Numbered from the stretch's first letter, positions 22,480-35,799 are shown. The stretch is DNA of 64,000 bases from Isoetes taiwanensis (GCA_021234155.1 JAJEKV010000111.1:1308968-1372967); one strand, 5' to 3'. The notes: generated by a model not told the origin, from the sequence alone. Translations and numbers: made by a program.

Positions 22480-25400
22480 TGAAAAGGATAAACAAAAGTA
22501 CATATCACTTTTAAACATTGTGAATATCTATAGCGAATGTTGGTGCTTCAACGCCTCTCACTGCCTTGAAATTGGGGAAACTCCCAGCTCGATGGATGAG
22601 GCTCTGCTTACAGTAGTTTTTTATTCCTAGTCTAGAATAGTATTTTACAAATTGGTTTTAATTTCTATTGTCTTTGTATCCTCTCTTTTAATAGAATAAA
22701 GCCCTTGAGAGTCTTTGCTCATAACTCTCAACCATATCTGGCCTTGGAAAATTGATTGGAAAGAAACCTCTTTCATATGAATAGCCCGGTGGAATTTGGA
22801 GTCGAGCCTCATTGGGTCTCTTTCTTTGAGCCAATGTGTGGATGCTCCAAAGTGTTGTAGCGTAAGTAGGACCATAGTACATATAGATCACCTTTTACGC
22901 TAGATCATAATTTTTGTGAATATGAACCTTTGTTGAAGTTTCATAGCATATAACATACAAGATTTGAATATAGATAGGCATAGACCATTTATGGGTTTAG
23001 GATTAGATTAATTGGATGGAGAAAATCTATTTAGTTATTTGCATTGGCTTCATTCATTTTGTCCCCCTACAATAATATCAAGACTTCTCATCTTATATGA
23101 TATAACTTTTGAAAGGTGTAAGTGGACATCTACATGTATTTAAATAGCCCTTAACTTAGTTTTTGTGCTTCAACATCAACCTTTAGAAAGCAATCCCACG
23201 ATCAACTAATGCCAGAATGTTGTGTATATGAACTATATTCTAAAAAATTGATTACAAGGATGTCATTCTTGATTTTTAAATGAGAGGTCATATAGACCAA
23301 TAATTGGCATCGACATAGCAGTCTATCTTGATCTTCTATAATCATACTTTTCTTTGGTTTGTTTTGCATTGCTTTCATAACTTTGAGAATGGTTTTTAAA
23401 GTTCATCCTCAATGCACAAATCTAAAGATCAAACATGAAAAATATTTGATGATAACGTGGAACTAATACTAAAAGTTTTAGCTCAAACCTAGCCATAAAT
23501 ATTTTCTAGCTCATGTACCTCAGGAGCTACTAATGTCTTAAAATAAAACTCAAGATTGATTAGCAGGCTTGCCTAACCCCCCATACAACAATCCTTGAAT
23601 TTTAGCTTGTCCACATTGCCTGTCACATCAACTAAAACTGATTGAGGCCATTAGATTTGTTATTTTCAGAATCTACGGCTAGGAAAAATAAAAAAACTCT
23701 GGAAAATAAGCTCTTATTTCCCAAACAGCCATCTCAGGTTTCTCGGGATTTGGAAGTAGTTATTTGGAGGTTTGCAGCCGTCAATTGAGGAGATATTCCT
23801 CGACCAACTTTTAGGATTGCCTGACTAACTTTTGGAAAAGTTTGTTTTGGCTTTTAGCTTTCTTCTCAAATTTAGTAGAGATATAAGCAGTTTTTTTTTA
23901 TCAATCTACATTATTGGTTATGACATAAAGGTACGATAGAGAGCAGACTGTAATAATTACAAATACTCTATTTCCTTGGACCCTTTAGAATTGGCTGAAA
24001 TTGTTATAGTTTCTTCAAGTGACCCCCCTTCTTCTCTGCCTTCGATCTTGGCCTTAAATTTACCATAGAATGTAAAGCTACATCTAGTAAAGGCATAGCC
24101 GAAACAAGCTCTACTCAAAAGGAGAGTTCTTTCACTAAAAAGGCATAGATTCTCTTCAAGTCATCAAATATTGGGATCAAATCTTCGTTTTGGACGACAA
24201 AAAAGACCAAGCTTGGATCAAAATGAAGGAATTAAAAAGCTGCCTTTGATATCATAAGGGAACAACAAAATGCAGCATCATGGGTATAGAGAAAGAGGGA
24301 CAAATTATGTATGGATTTTGAGATGCAGAGACTATAATTTCAGTATGTGGCGGGAAAGGCAAGTGACAAGTAACTTGGTTTGACAAATTTTGCATACAAT
24401 TCAAGAGATGGATCTCTTGCTATATCAGCTGATCAGGGTAAAGACAAGCCACTCTAAGAATGACTTTTGCAGCCTCAAGAATCAATTTTTGAAGATCGAT
24501 AACAGAAATGTTACAAGCTCCCCGATCTTTGGCAGAAGAATTGGAGGACCCTGGATGGAAATCGTAAGTATTTTTTAGACTGGTTAAGATATGGAGAGAG
24601 GCAAATGACCATGTTATAGAAGGTCTCCGATGGGAATTCAAAAGTAAACTTTCTCATTCGTTGTGGAAGATCTGAAGAAGATAGAGATAGAATTTAAAAC
24701 ATACCAGTTTCCATTGGAGGCCACCAACAAGTGCAAAATAATGGATAGTAATGGCTATTTCCATCCAATGGAATCTGATACTTGTGATTGCCCCAATTGC
24801 ATTATGTTTAAGGGCCAAAACATGGACAATAACAAAACTAGGGATGGACAAATAAGACAACCATAATGATAAATCTTATAAAAATGCTTTGCTCAATTCT
24901 TCTGGTAACAAAAAATTATGATTCTAAAATAGAGAATACTGATTTTTTGGATTTGAATGCCATTGATAATAACTCTGATATTATTAAAAATTCCATATAT
25001 GGTATCCTTATTCATTTTGCTTAGAAATGTCCTCCGATAAGTGAAGTATTGGATCACAAAGAACCAATCTATCTGCTAGATCAAGGAACCTAGCAGATTA
25101 TCTGCAGGGAAGAGAAGAGTGTTGGCACCATTCTTACCCATAAAGTTTACTCTATTTTTGGGCACCTTATTTACATCATGAAATGAGATCCTTCTTATAC
25201 ACCTGGGGACTTCTTTTCCGTTGCCACTACTACATGGATTACTAATGCTAATCTTCCCCCAGGATATTGGGTGATCTCTCACCTTACTGCTATTATGGGC
25301 AGGCTGGCAAAGTTATTCAAATTTCCATCACCCAAACTAATTTCCTACAGTCTATATTTCGAAAAAGATTCATTCCCTTTGCAATGACAAGATCCTTCCT

Positions 25401-26180
25401 AAGATTGGTCCTAAGTCCTTCATTGATCTCTATATCTCTTGCTCCAAGGGACCTGTTGCCACTCTACTGTCGACCAAGCCAATGATAAATTAGCAACTCA
25501 TTGGGGAGGATGTGGAGATGCAAAATGCCGTAGCAACCTCAGGTAGAGAAGGATGAAGGAGAATGCAGTAACACAAGAGAAGATCAACTAATCCCTATTT
25601 TTGAGAAATCCTCTCCTTCTCTTCAAAAGATTGTCCCAGAAGGTAATATCATCTGCTAGTTTAATCCTTCTAAAATTATTATTAGTATTAATTCTATCAA
25701 TATGAGTGTCTCTACCATTGATGTGGTGATGATCATTATAGGTTTGTTGGAGTCTATTAATACCTTCTAAGCCTTTTTCAATTTTGGATTTTAGTTGATA
25801 CCCGAATCTATAGAAATGGGCAAAAAGCCCCCCATGAACCTTATCCCAACTTGAGGTTTGTGCAACCAAACCTGGTAAACCTCATTATACTAGTTTTTTC
25901 TTTGTGCTAATTAAGTCTAATTCCCCCATCCACCCACCTTCCCACTGAACTGAAGCATCAGGAAGTAATTCGAGCAGGATACTAAGAATGCCTCAATTAG
26001 GTGCTAGAGCTTTTGAGGTGCTTTTCAAGAGCTGTTGGATAGGCATATTCACCCCTTATTCCTTAATCTACACCGTACGTAAAGTTCCTCGTTTGTGGGA
26101 TATGCAAGTACAAAATTTGCTATACTGTATAACAAGATTCGCAAAATACTATAAGATTTTAAGCGGAATACTATATGGTG
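22480..26180. other. No gene recognised
   Basis: Stops occur frequently in all frames. Some stretches (24390-24866 plus; 25267-25485 plus) give protein-like fragments such as VEDLKKIEIEFKTYQFPLEA and CDCPNCIMFKGQNMD, but no family is recognisable and no exon structure can be supported. The region is probably old transposon debris. Confidence 0.4.
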
Positions 26181-26185
26181 TTGAT

Positions 26186-26640
26186 TTCGTACGTGCAAAA
26201 TACAATTATGATGCAAAATACAATATTTCGTACGTGCAAAATACAATTATGATGCAAAATACAATTATGAGGGCTCTCGCTGCCCTACGTCACCCCCCAT
26301 GTGAATATTGCACCCAAACCAAAGGGGGTTTAAGGGGGATTTTAATTTAAATGTGTTGGACCCAATGGTTGTGTTAATTAATGTCAATTGTAGTTATGTG
26401 TTGGTTGTTAATGTCAATGGTTGTTATGTGTTGGTTGTTATGTGTTGGGGGATTTAATTTTTATATGTTGGATGTTAATGGTTTGTGTTGCAAAAAAAAA
26501 ATTTTGGCCCCTTCGGAGCCTTAGGGACGTCACCCTCCCTCCCCCGGGTGAATATGCACCCAAACCACAGGGGGTTTTAGGGGGGGGGGTTAATTTTTAT
26601 ATGTTGGATGTTAATGGTTTGTGTTGCCAAATGTCAAAAA
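26186..26640. repeat. Local tandem duplications
   Basis: A 41-bp unit (TTCGTACGTGCAAAATACAA) begins at 26186 and 26227. A larger, diverged duplication follows: CACCCAAACCAAAGGGGGTT near 26311 and CACCCAAACCACAGGGGGTT near 26557, and ATGTTGGATGTTAATGGTTT at 26465 and 26600. G- and C-runs (26579-26590) suggest slippage. Confidence 0.7.
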
Positions 26641-27245
26641 TTTTAGAATTCAAACCAGAAAAGAACTAGAATTCATTTGAGGCTTTCATCACCTGTAGCT
26701 TTTTGAATTTGATCATAATAAAACAAATAGAACATAAGTAAAAGTTACCATAAAGATAGAGCAGATTGATCCCATTATTCTGAAAGTCATAAAGTTTGCA
26801 ACACCCATACACAAATATTTTTCAACTGGAATTTAACAGCAGCCTTTGGCCTCCATGGATTCTTGTGGTGAGAAACCAAAGTGGGAAACTTTTCTGTTTG
26901 TTAGCACAAGGATCTAGAAGCCTTGGAATTTGCTTAATAACTGCCTCAAAATTTAAAAATGCATGGTAATTTTTTTGCAAGCTTCATTCGGAATGAGCCA
27001 TAAAACAATATCCAATAGCGCAATTCTGTATTAATCAGCTGGTAGGATGTGAAAGCCTACCAAACCCGGCCGAAAAATTGCTGTTTTAATATAGGAAACT
27101 TAACCAAACATATCCATATCATACACTGTCAAAACGATCTCAGGAGAGAGCTTTCCAACGCAATAAAAATCATCTCGAACAGAGCTCTGGATCAAAAGTT
27201 ATGATAAGAAATGTGTTGCCGGCGGGGAAACTGCACTACATGCGC

Positions 27246-27445
27246 CCTTCATGTGCCCATTATGCACCACACACACAAAAAGAGGGCTTTTGTTGTGAGC
27301 CATTGGTTGTTGACCATTGAAAAAGAAAGGCTAAAATCAATGGCGCTTCATGTGCCCATTATGCACCACACGCATAAAAAAAAGGGCTTTTGTTGTGAGC
27401 CATTAGTTGTTGACCATTGAAAAAAAAGAGGCTAAAATCAATGGC
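27246..27445. repeat. 99-bp tandem duplication
   Basis: Two nearly identical 99-bp units begin CTTCATGTGCCCATTATGCA at 27247 and 27346 and end CTAAAATCAATGGC. Only a handful of differences separate them, so the duplication is fairly recent. The overlapping open frame (27211-27420) is just the repeat and not a gene. Confidence 0.9.
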
Positions 27446-27449
27446 TCAG

Positions 27450-29150
27450 AAATGGTGCACTCTAGATGTACGCATTAGTACATCCATTTGAATACATCAC
27501 GAAATCATAGGAAAACCTTAGTGAAAAGCGTACAAAAACACAAAAAAAACCCCTGTTATTTTGCTACATATTCAAATTTGGGATTTCGTCCAAATCCATA
27601 GGAAATATCTATCTTTTCTTTGGATTTTGTCAACGAATTGCATCGATTTTTGTCGCCAGATTGTAGAGCTCGGAGAGCTATCAACAACTACAAAACTTTG
27701 AGATCTATGTCTAAGGTAATGAATATTGACCCGGGAGCCTGTGAACTATATCCCCATCGATCACCAGAAGACCTCCTAATTTCATTCTGCATCGGGGATT
27801 ATTCACTTCGCCTATAAGGGTAGTGACGGTCTATTTGGATATTGCAATAATATTTCTAGTACCTCTGATCTGCATTTGAGAACAATGTACAATCAATTGT
27901 GTGGAGTGAATTTTAATATGATGACACATTGTAATTACCTCCAACAGTGAAACTATTACTTAACAAACATAGAATGCAGATGACCTACAAGCTTCTAATC
28001 AAAGGTTGCTTATGGAGATGGAGTCACTCAAACAAGGCCTGAAGAGATGCTCTCAATGACAAACTGGAAAGGAAATTGAAGAGATTGAAAATACACCATT
28101 GGACACGAGGGAGAGGAAAACGAATTGAAGGCCCTAAATGTACTTGCTCCTAGTTGTGGAGGCTCTAGAAGAATAATTTACGTCATTAAGAAACTCTTGG
28201 ATCTAACTCTGGCTAAGAAAAAAAAAAACCTTGTAGTATTGCTACTGTATTGAAGAAATTAGTTACTAAAGATGATATTATAGATATGTTGAAGCTTTCT
28301 GGAGCAAACCACTTGAGAAAAGCTGTAGTGGAACAAGTGCTCATGGAATTGGGAGCAAGCCAAAGTGCTGATAACATGTAAGAACTATGTGATAATGTGG
28401 ATATCAGTCGACAAGCTTACATTGCTCTCTTTATATGCTTGCAAAATGGTATGAAAGAACAAGGTATTACGAGGACCATACTGCTAAGACTCAGTTATAT
28501 TAGAGCCAGCAGAACAAAGAGAAATGCACAAGTAAACGAGCATTTAGGAGAAATGTATCAAATCACCACATCTGTGCGTTTGGGATCACTATATACTTGG
28601 AAAATTAAGAAAATAAAATGATTTATTTGTTCTCAATGAAAAAACTAACTATTGGATCGATCTCTTTGAAATGCTTCTTCTCTTAGTTCATTTCTATGAT
28701 ATGAAAGTGGAAGAATGTGTAGAAGAACTCAAAACTACTATAAAGTTGAATGAGATGGAACTGATCAGAGATGAGAAATATGAAAGGATTTCTTTGATGT
28801 TAATGAATAGGGCATTGTCAAAGTCTACTAATAAGGAAGGCAAGTTTTCTATTCAATGAGAGGATCATATAATATAGATTTTTCAAGTGCCTGAAGAAAT
28901 TCATGGTGTTCTCTCAGTGGGTCACTTAGCAGATACCTATTCCTACTATTATTGCTCGACATGGAGTTGGAGAGAAGCTTCATGTTTCTGGCTATGGATT
29001 GGCATTTGGCTGTTGATCTGAAGACCATCAAATGCATGTACAACATGAAACATGATTATGGTAAGACTATCCATGCATGTCCTGCAGGGATAGTTTTTGT
29101 ATGTATTTTTCCAAAAAAAAAATTATTTTGGAAGTATAGAATGTATTTTT
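27450..29150. pseudogene. Eroded coding fragments, family unknown
   Basis: Plus-strand frames around 28240-28380 (ATVLKKLVTKDDIIDMLKLS, VLMELGASQSADN) and 28397-28621 have protein-like composition interrupted by stops. No domain recognised. They may belong to the same class of dead ORFs as 10.7-17 kb, but I see no direct sequence match. Confidence 0.25.
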
Positions 29151-29159
29151 GGTAGTTTA

Positions 29160-29480
29160 ATACCCTAACCAGGATAAAAGTTCCAGCGCCGATGCATCTC
29201 CTTTTGGGCGCAGACATGTATAAAGTAAATAAACGCAGCCTCCACGGCAGATATAGCGTTTCCATTGCGGCCACGTTGCAAAATCGTGGACATTTTCCAA
29301 AATTTTGTGGTGGCCGCATTAGGAGAAAACATGGTCGCGCATGAAAAGTGGCAGACGCACTGTGTGGGATCTTTGCCTGGTCACGGCCGCATTTTGGTAT
29401 GTTACGGCCGTGCCAGTGTTTATAAAATAGGCACGACTACGACACTCCCATTTCCCCTTCCCTTTTGTGTTTTGTTTTAG
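29160..29480 (+). promoter_or_regulatory. Possible LTR or promoter remnant with TATA box
   Basis: A locally GC-richer block contains GTTTATAAAATAGGC at about 29418-29432, a good plant TATA box, followed by CTCCCATTTCCCC and a T-rich leader. It could be the U3/R part of a solo LTR or an orphan promoter. No matching second LTR is present. Confidence 0.25.
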
Positions 29481-32270
29481 CGCTAGTTTTTCTCTTGTCT
29501 TGGCATCGTAGAGGATCCACTTTTGCATGGGCTAACCTAACTTGGCTCCATCATGATTTATTTCGGGCCATAGAGCTTGGGCTGCTTGACCATGTGAGCT
29601 CCGTGGATCAGGGTCATCGTTTTCAAGATCGATGTTTACGCTGCCTTGCATTATCGTGAGCTGCTCCAGTAGTGTTCTATGGTGCGCGGATGTTGTCTCA
29701 AAACCAATGCCCTACTACGCCCTCACTCCCAATACTTTTGTATTGGAATGTCCAACATTAAACAAGGGTTGGAGCATACGGCGGCAAGTACTTGAATGGT
29801 ACGTAAGGTCGTAAGTGAGGACCTTTACGGCACCACCATAGTGTCTATGGATCAGTAACATTTGGACTGGGTCAGACCAAGCCATTCCTCGTTAAGCACG
29901 TTACAATAATGCCAAAGAATTTGCACCTCGCCTGATGGACTAGCTTGTCATGTCAGACTAGCTTTAACCTTATCATATGTGAACCTTTATAGATTCCATC
30001 CGTCTTATTTGGTTCAAGGCATTCTCTCATTTTCACTCGAATCACCACTCACCCTTTTAATGGACTCCAATTCACTATATCACCTATTTAAATTTGAGCT
30101 TTCTGAGCTACATTCTTACCCCATTCCTTAGCAAATTGTTTAATACTTGGTAAGCCCATGATCATAACTTGCATGCCTACCTTATCCCTATCTGACGAGA
30201 TCCAAATATCTTACATTCTTGAGAAAACACTTCTTATGTACTTCTACTTCATGGATAACAAGGGGAAGTTGTCATATAAAGGGTTGCCCTTAAGGAGTTG
30301 GTACTATAAAGGCAATGAGGAAATAAATATGTGCAAGTTGATGAAATTGGAAAATAGGAAACATAGACTGCCTACACTATACCTACAAAAAAGCTTATCA
30401 TTCAAACTAGCACCTAGCCATTGCAAATAGACCACTCAATGCTGCAAATCAGTATTATAATGACATAGCACAAGCATCCTCTAAGCTACACTATGCATAC
30501 TATATTCAAAGCCCTATGCAAACTGATGCTCATCACCATTCAACTCTATGCAACTGATATGATGGCGCTCGGGGGAGTGGCTATGGGGACAAGAGAATAA
30601 GAAAGAAAGTAAAAATGTAGAAGCCAAGATCTTATATGTAATTTCTAAGTAAACATCTATATAAGGAGGCGGCATCGGATATTTGGATCCATGACCATCT
30701 ACGACACTATTGGCGACACTCTTGGCCGCCACAGGACATCTGCGGCCTGCTACAGTGGATCACAACTAGGAGACCGACAACAGGGATGGCCAACTCAGAT
30801 GGCCGACTCAGATTTCCGATCTATTCCAACTTCAACAAATTGATTCTCAGCCCTCTGTATCGAATCTCCTTCAATTCTTATATTTTACCTTCAACCATGC
30901 TTTTGTGACGAACCTTTAGAGTTGAACAAGAGGATCAAGATGTATCCTTAGTTCTTGTAGTGAATTACAAAACCCCTTCCTTTACATATTCCTAAGCTCA
31001 AATTCCTCATTCCGTCTTGAATTTGTGAAATTGCTAGAGAGGATCTCTATAGTGTTCAATTGTTTTTCCTTAAACCTTTCCTCTTCCAAAAAAATTCAGT
31101 CTTTCTTAGAAATTCTCTTGCTCAAGATAGCCCGGTTGGGTGGTGAGCTTTGCCCTTAAGGGGTGGAATTGTATTTATTTGCTTTATTTCTTGATGATTG
31201 TTTTGCAGATACAGCCTGGAGTTTACATCTTCGTATCAGCAACTTCCTATGCATCCCTAAGCAAATATATAACATCAATGCCCTGCAACAAACTCTAGCC
31301 ACTAAGCCTTGTAATCTGCAAAACAAGCACATAAAAACCCACAATCATCTATCTGTCTATAAATGGAAGACTTGTAGCATCTCTATCCTCATCACAAAAC
31401 TGCGCAACAAGCCCCTTACAGTTTAGCAATAGTCCTGTAGCATGGCTTATTTATTTCATTAGCTTATGATAACCACCATATCAAGAAATGTATCATGAAA
31501 TATCTGTAAAAAACTGAAGTTTCTCACTCTTAGAATTTATAAGATGCCATTTTTTGCTCCAAAGATCAATTTCTAGCTTCATTTGAGGCAGATCTTAGAC
31601 CCATTGATTGTGCACTAGTAGTAGGGAAACACCCTAAGAGAAACTATGGCTAAGTGGTGGCTGCCCTAAATCTTTTCACGCCAACAAGCTCTAAATCATA
31701 TAACACAGTCAACCCTGTATTCGGCTCCCCAAAAAACTATTTGAACTGCATTCTATATTTGCAAAATTGCACAAGATACAGTAGGCGCCAAATAGAGAGA
31801 TGAGCATCTATTTGGCTTCTGTATGCATGCAAACTCAGCTACGACTCGACAGTCATTGAAAACAGCCACTCCAAATAGAAAATCCGTGGTATTCATGGCT
31901 TTCAAGTTGGCCTTGGCTCTAATTCGATCTTAGTCTTTAATTCATCCCTCTCGCATAATCTCGACCATTCAAAATGAATATATGGAGCATATCCCATCCC
32001 CCCCACAACCGTCCCTAGGGTTTGAACCCAAAAAAGACTAGTCCGTGTTCTAGAAATATTGCACCATCGTGGCCATTTGGCCACCCGTTATCGGCCTAAA
32101 TAAGAATCTCGGGCTTCCGGCGATAGACATGGCATCCTTGCGCTCTACTTGATTTTATCACATACAACAGATCGCTCCATATATCTGGTATGAATAAAAA
32201 ATTCTCCCATATCTGGTTGTTTTTAGGGTAAGACATGTTTGTCTGAACTTTGTATCTTTCACCAGCTGAA
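29480..32270. other. No gene recognised
   Basis: No supported coding region. A second TATA-like CTATATAAGG lies at about 30657, in a block that could be LTR-derived. The last few hundred bases must include the promoter and 5' UTR of the glycine-rich gene starting at 32278. TTTCACCAG at 32257-32265 could be a 5' UTR splice acceptor. Confidence 0.35.
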
Positions 32271-32277
32271 GATTTAG

Positions 32278-33344
32278 ATGGCAAGAGGTACCGATGATGC
32301 TAAGGCAATTCTCTGGAAGCTCCCGGTGGTACAGACCACGGAATGGGGTAAGCTTGGACCTGGATTTGGCTACGGCATAGGCTGCGGAGTTGGACTTGGT
32401 GTAGGCATGATTGGAGGTATATAATTTTACTGAAAATGCCCTCATGCACCATGTTTTTGATGCTTATTGTTTTGTATTTGGGCCTTGTTTTTGAATCTGA
32501 GCTATCTTCAAGAACAAGTAATCAAGGACCAAGGCTTGCATGATCTGTTTAATGCGAAGGCAGTCTCTGTTGAAGATATTTTCACAATATTTATTCTGAA
32601 TCAGGTCCTAAAACACTAAAATATGTGAACAATAGAGAATGACCAAGCTAGCATATTTTGTCTATGGGAAATTGTGGAATTGCTTTTTATTTTGTTTCAA
32701 ACTTTTTTTTACTCACTTATCCTTTTATAGCATGATCAATTAAGTTCATGTTGTTGAGGTAAGGATTTGTTTTTACTTATCCATCTCGTTGAACATTCTT
32801 TTTCCCAAATAATCCTTTGCATATAGGTTTTGACGTAGAGAGATTTTATAGGCAATATAGTAACCATACACACCAGTAATAGAAAGGAAATGCCTGTAAA
32901 TAGCACCACTATATACATGTACTTATAAACACGTATAAGCAGCACATGACTTTAGAGATACTGGTATAAATATAGATGTTTTAAGTATGTGATGACAGGT
33001 CTTGGTCTGGGATTTGGATTCCCTGGATTACAGTTTGGTGCGGGGGTGGGAGCTGGCTGTGGGATTGGTATTGGTTTTGGTTATGGCTTAGGCAAGGGAA
33101 GAGCATACGATGAAAATGGCAGATACAGCAATTGGGGTAAGCTACCGGCCAGAAAGCAAGGTGGAAGTACAACTGGGTAAGATCATGGTCTTACATTGCA
33201 CAAGGCTTATGTTTTATTTATTAGAATGCCTGGAACTTTTGCAGGGCAGAGATTGGGGAAATTATTGATGATTTTGTAACAGGACTGCGACGTGCAGTAT
33301 CAAACTTAAGCTTGAATGATAATGATAAAAGACGAAGATACTAA
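32278..33344 (+). CDS. Small glycine-rich protein, three exons (TGD5-like candidate)
   Basis: CDS join(32278..32416, 32999..33176, 33245..33344), 138 codons plus stop. Introns of 582 and 68 bp have GT-AG ends (GTATAT...GACAG; GTAAGA...TGCAG) and phases that keep the frame. Residues 1-26 are polar (MARGTDDAKAILWKLP...). Residues 27-80 form two glycine-rich blocks (GFGYGIGCGVGLGVGMIGG; GCGIGIGFGYGLGKG), followed by AYDENGRYSNWGK and a charged amphipathic tail (EIGEIIDDFVTGLRRAVSNL). From memory this resembles plant TGD5-type proteins of the chloroplast outer envelope, which take part in ER-to-plastid lipid transfer. That is family inference; a generic glycine-rich protein is the alternative. 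No lesions are visible. Confidence 0.8.
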
Positions 33345-33349
33345 TCTGA

Positions 33350-34480
33350 TCTGCAAGTCCAATCAATGGATGCAAATAAAAATGCATAGCTGCATTTCTT
33401 CCAAGGAACCATCTCAAGGAGAGTGGCATCTTCAGGATATGAAAGTTTGACATCTGGATGACAGACTCATTTCCAGCTATGGTTAAAGAAGCATTGGTGG
33501 GAAAGAGTGTGAAACTAGCATACTGACTTGTCATTCTTCATAGCATAGAAGTTTATTATCATAATAAAACATCAAATGTCTTTATTTGCACTCTCTCCAG
33601 CTATGAAGATAAATGCCTTTTCTGCTTGCATTGTTCAAAACTAGATACTTGACGTGTTTGACAATGTAGATTCAGCTGGACATGAATATATAACGTTAAG
33701 ACCAGAAAGCATTTTTCCTGACTGAATACTTACAAAAGAATGAATATTATTTTTGTGTCAATCCATCAACCATCTTTCTATTGCCTTTTTAATCCATAAA
33801 CACAGTATTTTTTCAAATTAAGATTCAAGCGTTCACGCCCCTCGATAGTTTCTTCACGTATCTTGCTTTTCTTTGCCAAATGTAAATTGGAGTCCTTAAG
33901 TACAGTTGGCATATAGTCAATCTTCTATGTTTGGAAGATCTGAACCAGTGTTGGCCAAACTTTTTAGGTTTCATCGGAAGATTTCCCATGGTTACTTTGG
34001 CTAGTCGGATATTTTATGTTTAGAGCTGGAACTTTCCATTATCTTGATAGAAAACCATAAGAAAACTTTGAATTTTTTTTGTCTTAATAGAAAACCATAA
34101 GAAAACTTGTTGGAAAAATTCCTACGACACAATAACTTGACTAGAAAATTCTTAATTTCAACTGGTTGGTTTATAGTGTTCCTCGGTTGGTTTATAGTGT
34201 TCCTCGGACTTTGCCAAACATTGATCTAAACCTTTTGATGCTAGAGATGTTTGAATGCTCTTTACGAGAAGGGAATGACGGACTGAGGTGCAGACATTCC
34301 GGTCGCTTTGGCGGTTGCTATGACCCAGGGACCCCTCCGGATCTTGCAGAGGGCGCAGGTCGCTTCTGCAATTAGAGCTCCTGAAAGAACCAAAGCTGCA
34401 GGTCTGAGCAAATCGTTCAGCTCCTCCCGGGGCTCTAGAACCTCGGTCTCAAGATTTGGGGTTTCTGTCCCAAACAGGGT
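33350..34480. other. 3' flank of the glycine-rich gene and unassigned sequence
   Basis: Begins with the gene's 3' UTR; a run of AATAAA-like signals occurs (ATAATAAAAC at 33559). AAAACCATAAGAAAACTT is duplicated at 34051 and 34089, and GGTTGGTTTATAGTGTTCCT at 34162 and 34183. A short Ser/Arg-rich frame near 34308-34497 is the target of the next insertion. Confidence 0.4.
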
Positions 34481-34481
34481 G

Positions 34482-35791
34482 AATCAAGACCCAAGGCCCC
34501 TGTGGTGCAGATCAGTCATGAGACTCACCCTCGTCATGTGGAGCAATTAGTTGCATGCTCTGTTGTTTGTTACTTCACTGGCCCCTTCTTGGATTTGGAG
34601 CGCGTTGGATCTTGGTTATTTGGGCATCTGCACAAATTAGGGCTTCCTGCGTATCAATCGATCAAGCTCGTGGGCAAAGATCAACGTTGTTTTCTCCTAA
34701 TGTTTTCTCCTGAGCCGGTGGCTCAACTCATAGAACGAGGTGTTGATCCTTTGTGGAAACATTTCTTGTTGTATCAGCAATATGTTCCTAGCTCTTTTCC
34801 AGGTAAGCCAGATGCCTTGCGTGCTCCATTCTGGATTGCTATTGAAGACTTCCCTCCAGAGTTTCAAGATCATGAGTTCATTTCTGCTATTGCTAGTGAG
34901 ATTGGACTTCACCTGCAACATGCTATAACCAATGGCATTACTAAGATTTGTGTAGCACGCCCTATTCATCGTGATCTGCCTCAGACAATTGTTGTTCAAA
35001 GTGGGCCCATGTTCTTTCCATTCAAGCTACGATTGTTAAATGGCCCAGAGCTAGCTCTCATGTTCCCTGAGGCCCCTCTCTTTGCTCAATTTCGTAAGTC
35101 CTTCCAGCAGGCTCCTCTGAGTTGCCTCTGCTACAAATCCTACTCCTAGCTCTGCTCCTTCTTCAATGGATGTCTCTTATCCCCCTGTGACTTCTTCTAC
35201 ATCTATTCCAGCCACTGGTCCCGCGCCTCTGCTGCTAGATCAACAGAGGCAAAGGTCGGATGAGATTCAGAGGTCGCAAGAGCAGGTTGAAGCAGCTCGT
35301 GGGCAGTACATGGACATTGATCGTCGTGGTGCCCACCCTCCACCTAAACATCCACCGGCTCTTCATCAACCTCGAAAGTCAGCTAAGGGTTCTAACACCT
35401 CTGCATCTCAGCTCTCCTCTGCACTTGCTATACGTGATTCTGATCCTTCTGCTGCATGTGGTCGCTTTGCTCCACTTCAGTGGGCTGATTTGGCTGAAGA
35501 TAATACTATCTTGTCGAACGACCAAGTTACATCTTCAAACTCTCCTGAGATTCCGGTAGTCATATCGGATTTGACGCCATTACAGGTTGACTGCGGTTAG
35601 ACTCTTAAGCAGAGCCTTATCTCCTTTTACTTATCTAGTATGGAGTAAGCACATGGTGTCGCAGGCTCGTGTTCCAGCAGCATCCTCTTGTGCTTACACA
35701 ACTAGATGAGAAATATTCATTTTGTACTTATTCTTGCTCATTAATAAACTTTTTGTTCGTCCTTCAAAAAAAAAAAATCAAGACCCAAGGC
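34482..35791 (+). mobile_element. ORF1-only non-LTR element with perfect 16-bp TSD
   Basis: The insert 34498-35775 lies between identical AATCAAGACCCAAGGC copies (34482-34497 and 35776-35791). It ends in CGTCCTTC plus an A tail, the family B ending. It codes only for a LINE-type ORF1 and has no endonuclease or reverse transcriptase. Length about 1.28 kb. The structure (ORF1, 3' UTR, poly(A), long TSD) shows L1-type retrotransposition in trans or of an internally deleted copy, comparable to mammalian half-L1 elements. Confidence 0.88.
34502..35600 (+). pseudogene. LINE ORF1 (DUF4283-like), one frameshift
   Basis: The first frame (34502-35149) reads VCYFTGPFLDLERVGSWLFG, LPAYQSIKLVGKDQRCFLLM, then FWIAIEDFPPEF and a long tail. 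This matches the layout of the DUF4283-type RNA-binding domain at the start of plant LINE ORF1 proteins. A frame change near 35120-35170 leads into a second frame (35166-35600) rich in Pro, Ser and Gln, ending LTPLQVDCG and a stop. The first ATG may lie slightly inside the insert, so the true start is unsure. In a live element the product would bind element RNA. Confidence 0.7.
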
Positions 35792-35799
35792 TGTCAAGG

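Noticed and set aside
29690-29890. Possible 5S rRNA gene
   Set aside because: Some phrases look rRNA-like, but the internal control region and overall order of plant 5S do not match.
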